64,000 bases of DNA, from contig CM026426.1 of the NCBI GenBank assembly GCA_014871385.1, forward strand, positions 66,312,716 to 66,376,715. The letters run 5' to 3'. Below the pieces are notes generated by a model. It saw only the letters and a program-made list of their open reading frames with translations, was not told where the DNA came from and made no database searches. Position 1 is the stretch's first letter; each line of letters opens with the position of its first letter. Made by a program: the position numbers and the translations under genes. Origin of the DNA: Ceratodon purpureus. Its lineage: Eukaryota; Streptophyta; Bryopsida; Pseudoditrichales; Ditrichaceae. This document shows positions 60,302 through 64,000 of the stretch, piece by piece.

Positions 60302-60373
60302 ACCCAAGATTCAAAAATCCCACCAACCCAAGATTCAAAAATCCCACCAACCCAAGATTCAAAAATCCCACCA
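60302..60373 (+). repeat. Tandem repeat, 24-bp unit, three copies
   Basis: ACCCAAGATTCAAAAATCCC plus four bases, repeated three times without change. It lies in the intron or flank just downstream of the donor of the acidic exon at 60.4 kb. Confidence 0.85.
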
Positions 60374-60405
60374 TTCAAACAACCGGAAGAGACTCTAGGA
60401 ACAGG

Positions 60406-60622
60406 TGGTGGGCGTTACCTGGTCTTCCTCTTCCTCGTTGTCGAAAGGATTCTCCTCTTCCTCTTCCTCGCTGCCCTCGCTCCCGTCGCTCCCGCGTGGA
60501 GCTCCTACCCCGAGCTCAGGCTGCGGCTCGGGCTCAGCAGCCATTTCAGCCGCGCCTCCTCCACTAGCAAGCTCTCCCTCTTCCACTCGTTGCTCGACCT
60601 CATCTGCCACTCGTGCCGCCAT
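60406..60622 (-). CDS. First exon of an acidic protein, unknown
   Basis: ATG at 60620-60622 opens a GC-rich frame (MAARVADEVEQRVEEGELAS) that becomes Glu-rich and ends ENPFDNEEEEDQ directly before a CCAG/GTAACG donor. GC content and codon use are higher than in most neighbours and the frame has no stop, so this may be a host gene start. No continuing exon was found towards 59.9 kb, where the satellite begins; the gene may be truncated by repeats. Confidence 0.45.
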
Positions 60623-60894
60623 CGCTAAGCCACCCTCACCCGCGTGGAGAATCCCTTCCCTCGCCTGCCTCGCAACAAGTCGAAGCTGCTCAGTTTTGCA
60701 ACTCTCTCCACCTTATGAGAGTAATCTCGATCCACCCACCTCCCTTATCCATTTCTTACCCTATAAAAAATTAGACCAAAAATTAAACACGCGAGTTAGT
60801 GGCATTCATAAGTCTTAAACCATTTCATTCATAAAACTCAATTAAACTATTTAGAGAATAACGTTTAAAAAGTATAGTAATTATTACATAGAAT

Positions 60895-61392
60895 TCACAA
60901 CAGCGTGGTTATAGACGGTTTGCAATTACTTACCAAATCGGAGTTTAAATACAGATCTGATTGAGAATCAGGCTCCCCTGTCGAAAATTCATTGAAAGTA
61001 AACGAAGGTTGTGGTGACTCTACTCTTTGACTACAATTAAAGACTAATTCCTCCGTCATGGCCTCACGTGCAACTCCACTTACGAGTACCTCCAGTTCGT
61101 GCTCTTGACTCTCAACAACGGTGTTCTCTAATATCTCTTCCTTCTCCTCCACTATAGACTCGAGAATGAGTTTGCGAATGCTACAGAACTTCAATGCTAC
61201 AGGCAGGCCGACTCCTCTCCTTTTTACAGGAGCACTCAAATTGTCACCTTTAAAAACTACCTTCTTACGTAATGCTCTCCTCTTTCTAGCTCTCCTATCC
61301 GTGAAATCTGTACCACCTGGTTTTCTTCTAGGTTTAGGAGTGACATAAGTGGAGGGAGATGGCCCTCCACTCTGCTTCATGTGTCTAACCAC
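60895..61392 (-). CDS. Small basic-acidic protein, divergent from the MULE gene
   Basis: An open frame of 165 residues: a basic N-terminal third (PKPRRKPGG, RRARKRRALRKKVVFKG), then an acidic, helical second half (ESIVEEKEEILENTVVE). No known domain. It starts about 580 bases from the MULE start and runs the other way, so the two could share a promoter region or belong to one element, as second genes of MULEs do. Unknown function. Confidence 0.35.
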   Translation of the reverse strand: MVRHMKQSGGPSPSTYVTPKPRRKPGGTDFTDRRARKRRALRKKVVFKGDNLSAPVKRRGVGLPVALKFCSIRKLILESIVEEKEEILENTVVESQEHELEVLVSGVAREAMTEELVFNCSQRVESPQPSFTFNEFSTGEPDSQSDLYLNSDLVSNCKPSITTLL

Positions 61393-61970
61393 AGGAAGGA
61401 CTCTCTTACAAAAAGACTCTCATGAGAGTTTCCTCCCAGCTTAAATACCTATGACGTACCACTATTTTAATTAAACCTTAAGCTCAAATACTTTCTGAAC
61501 CACTGACACATTATATACCCACTTTATATTAAGAGTACCAATGATAATTCTATATTAAAGTATAGTTCAAAATTTCAGCCCTAAAATAAAAGGTAGAAAT
61601 CCGAGCACTTCAATGCTTGCCGCTTTTAAAAATCATTGTTTTAAATGTAGAATATTAATGACGGCTCATTCTAATCCTATAATAAATCATAACAAATAGA
61701 ATGTGCTCCTGGATTCAAATTATCAATGTAGAGTTCTAAAAATCTTACCTGATATTCTTAGACCTGCAAAAAGTGGCATTATAATTAGTTAGCGCCGTCT
61801 CTAATAAATCTTACATTCGTTACCTAACAGAATGAATCATTCTCCAACTGTTCACTGGGACATTCCAACTTGAATAAAATGATCAACAACGATGCATCAT
61901 TCCTCTCACTTTGCTCTCGCGATACGGCATTGGTAATACACTCTCTCTTCTACTCTCTGCGTCTGTAGAC

Positions 61971-64000
61971 ATGGGAATGGTGTGCCTGTACGCCCAAGGC
62001 ATGGGCATCCCTCTTAGGTTTCGCGTAGATGACGATGGTCTTGCTACAGTCTCCTCTCTTCGCTTGAGTCTCAGATTCCATTTCCGTGAGGATTCTATCA
62101 GTATAGAGGAGGAGATCTTTGATGACGTTACGGCCGAGGTTACCCACACCCTCGGGCAACCTTCAGTGAGAGATGAGAACAACATGTTGCAGTGGAGACT
62201 CCTCCCTGGATCCTATAGAGTCTATGGTCTTACTGATTCTCTTATGGCTGCATCCACTGAGATCCTCACCCCCCGTCGCTCTTCTACTTGCACAATTCAG
62301 ACTCCCTTACCTCGTGATGTCAAGGTCAAAGTCGAGCCTGGTACTGAAACTTCAGACGTAGAGAAACCTCCCCCTCCAACAGTCATTTCTCTCTCCTCTG
62401 ATGACGAAGTCAGTCCCGTCAAGTTGGTGCCTAAGGTCGACGCAGATGCTCCTCCTTCCAATGTGTCTCCTCCATTGTCCTTAGTCACAGTTAGCATTGT
62501 TCCGCTCCTTAAAGAGATTGCTAAGACGCGTGGGTCAAAAAACATATTGAAGAAGATAGACTATTCCACTATTAGACACGAGAGAGTTGAGTACTTGCCT
62601 GCGAAGTTTGATGGTCCGGTTCTTTTTGAGTTGCCCCCAGCTGCTGCAGGATCCTCTAAGGTCGCCGCCAAGTCAATGCAGGGAATGGACAAACGATACG
62701 ACGGACACTTGTGGACCAAGACCATCACAACAAACATCAAGAACGACTTCGGACTGTCTTTTCGTAGTTCCACCTGCGTCGGATGGCTGCGCTGCACCAA
62801 CGAGGAGTGTGACTTTCTGAAGCGTGTTCGCAAGATCTTCGATGTTAACGAGACTGAGTTCGAAGGCTGTACCCTGCAAGCTTTTCTCATGGATCAGCCT
62901 CCTCCATCTGAATCCACGCTGGTGTGCAAGGTATGTAAAGAACCTCCATCAGGTGTAGCTACATGCGAGGCTAAGATTTATTACGTAGTGGGCAAAGCAA
63001 ATCAGACTAGAGCTTGTATTCACCTAGGAACACATGATCATCCAGTGAAAGTTTGAGACTACAGAGACTCTAAAGCAGAAATTAGTAGTTTAATAGAAGA
63101 GCAGGTAGAGATGAACAACAAAGCAACGAAGAGCGCCGTTGTCTTGGAGGCGAGCAAACTCCTCATCGGGAGCTACCTGCTACAGCCCGAGGATGCACCA
63201 CCGAGGAAGCTGACGATGGAGGAGCTGGTTCCTGTTCTGGATCGATGCAAAGACATGGCGTCACCAAACATCCGCAACAAAGTCGCCACCTTCAAAAAAT
63301 TCAAAAGGTACGGAATCATGGACGGTATCACCAAGCTCCGTGGTAACAGTCTCTGGGCGTATGTCCAGGAGAATAGGTTTCCTGGTCAGGGATCTATGCG
63401 TGACAAAGTCTTTCTCTTCAAGATGTCGGAGGTCGGGCCGGGAAGTGGTGTCCACTTGGTCAGCCGAATGCAAGCTGGTGGCGACTTGGAGAACGCATGG
63501 ATCATGTTCGACCATGTAAAACGCGTCAAAGACTGGTCGACCATGGCGTGCCATGTGTACGACGCCACCTACTGCCGCGTGATGACAATCGCCACTTGCA
63601 ACATGCAGTCCGAGGACACGGACGCCCAGCTCGTCTTCTGGAAAAACCTGAACCTGGTCATGGAGATCAATGGCGTTGCAGCGCCGAACTTCAAGGGGTC
63701 CATGGCGGATAACGTACAGGCGAATTGGAATGCAGTGCGAATCCTTTACGGCAATGGCAACAAGGAGGACCCAATGGAGGACCGGGAGAGGTCGTGCTTG
63801 TTCCACTGGACTCAGAACATGGTGGCGTATACGCAGAAGCACTTCCCCGAAGAACTCTGGGAACAGCACAAGAAGATGTGCACTCAGTACAAGAATGCGA
63901 CCAGCATGGCAGAGGCGGAAACTCTGTACCACGCGTTGCGAGCATGGTGGGCATCCACCGGGGTTGTTGGCGAGAGCGGGCTCATCAAACTCGATCAGTG
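61971..64000 (+). pseudogene. MULE-type transposase with N-terminal WRKY/GCM1-like zinc domain, runs off the window
   Basis: ATG at 61971. After a low-complexity acidic leader, a zinc domain spans about 62.7-63.05 kb: HLWTKTITTNI, CVGWLRCTNEEC, VCKVC, then RACIHLGTHDHPVKV, matching the spacing of WRKY/GCM1-like fingers in Mutator-like transposases. A TGA at 63054-63056 follows, where Gly is expected. The same frame then stays open to the end of the window. It reads VYDATYCRVMTIATCNMQSE (first catalytic Asp), NFKGSMADNVQANWNAVRIL (second Asp) and CLFHWTQNM, the order of the MULE DDE core. GC at third positions is much higher after about 63.1 kb than before. The C-terminus and element ends lie outside the window. 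Confidence 0.75.

Noticed and set aside
1-64000. UAG reassigned to Gln in this genome
   Set aside because: Held only as an alternative. TGA also interrupts three of the frames, the gene content is of land-plant type and CHG deamination explains the TAG excess without a new code.

Overview
The window looks like nuclear DNA of a green plant lineage (streptophyte). Supporting signs are many GT-AG introns, a CACTA transposase of the plant TNP2 type, plant NIF-like HAD proteins carrying the DxNGLL form of motif I, degenerate TTTAGGG-like repeats, and a plant-type USE plus TATA promoter in front of a small RNA candidate. The mix of elements, and the long poly(G)/poly(C) runs, make me think of a bryophyte, lycophyte, fern or charophyte rather than a seed plant, but I cannot fix the species. 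No ordinary conserved housekeeping gene is recognised. The window is transposon-dominated accessory DNA.

Layout. 0-1.7 kb: wreck of a coiled-coil gene. 1.7-10.5 kb: AT-rich, gene-free, with diverged repeats, two small inverted-repeat elements and an LTR-like stretch. 12.4-13.9 kb: an intact four-exon gene on the minus strand. 16-17 kb: a tandem array. 17.3-22.2 kb: a decayed CACTA (En/Spm) TNP2 transposase on the minus strand. 24-28.8 kb, plus strand: an F-box-like gene and an intact seven-exon gene resembling the second CACTA protein. 30.4-34.4 kb: a fossil Copia element with a DNA element inserted in it. 35-39.2 kb: a coiled-coil gene with two RING fingers. 39.4 and 42.3 kb: two copies of a snRNA-type Pol III gene candidate. 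40.1-41.3 kb: a decayed unknown gene. 43.1-48.7 kb: a cut-and-paste transposase gene on the minus strand. 49.9-50.8 kb: telomere-like and 62-bp repeats. 51.3-58.8 kb: a minus-strand cluster of three tandem NIF/FCP1-like genes downstream of an acidic protein that carries two CTD-like heptads. An almost perfect 0.7-kb inverted repeat with a kinase fragment sits in one of its introns. 58.9-59.8 kb: a 211-bp satellite. 60.4-61.4 kb: two small minus-strand coding pieces. 62.0-64.0 kb: a MULE-type transposase running off the end.

Two themes cut across the window. First, reading frames that are otherwise continuous are interrupted almost only by TAG (by my count 19 TAG, 2 TAA, 3 TGA outside the retroelement). 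This is what deamination of CAG in methylated CHG context would leave. Second, several signals form a pattern no single feature explains: a 17-bp GC-rich palindrome repeated eight times around the NIF-like genes, a shared protein motif (RGLI...V[DN]W) in three otherwise different genes, a shared GTTCC-rich repeat in the introns of two unrelated genes, and a structured ~123-nt RNA candidate duplicated precisely from promoter to terminator.
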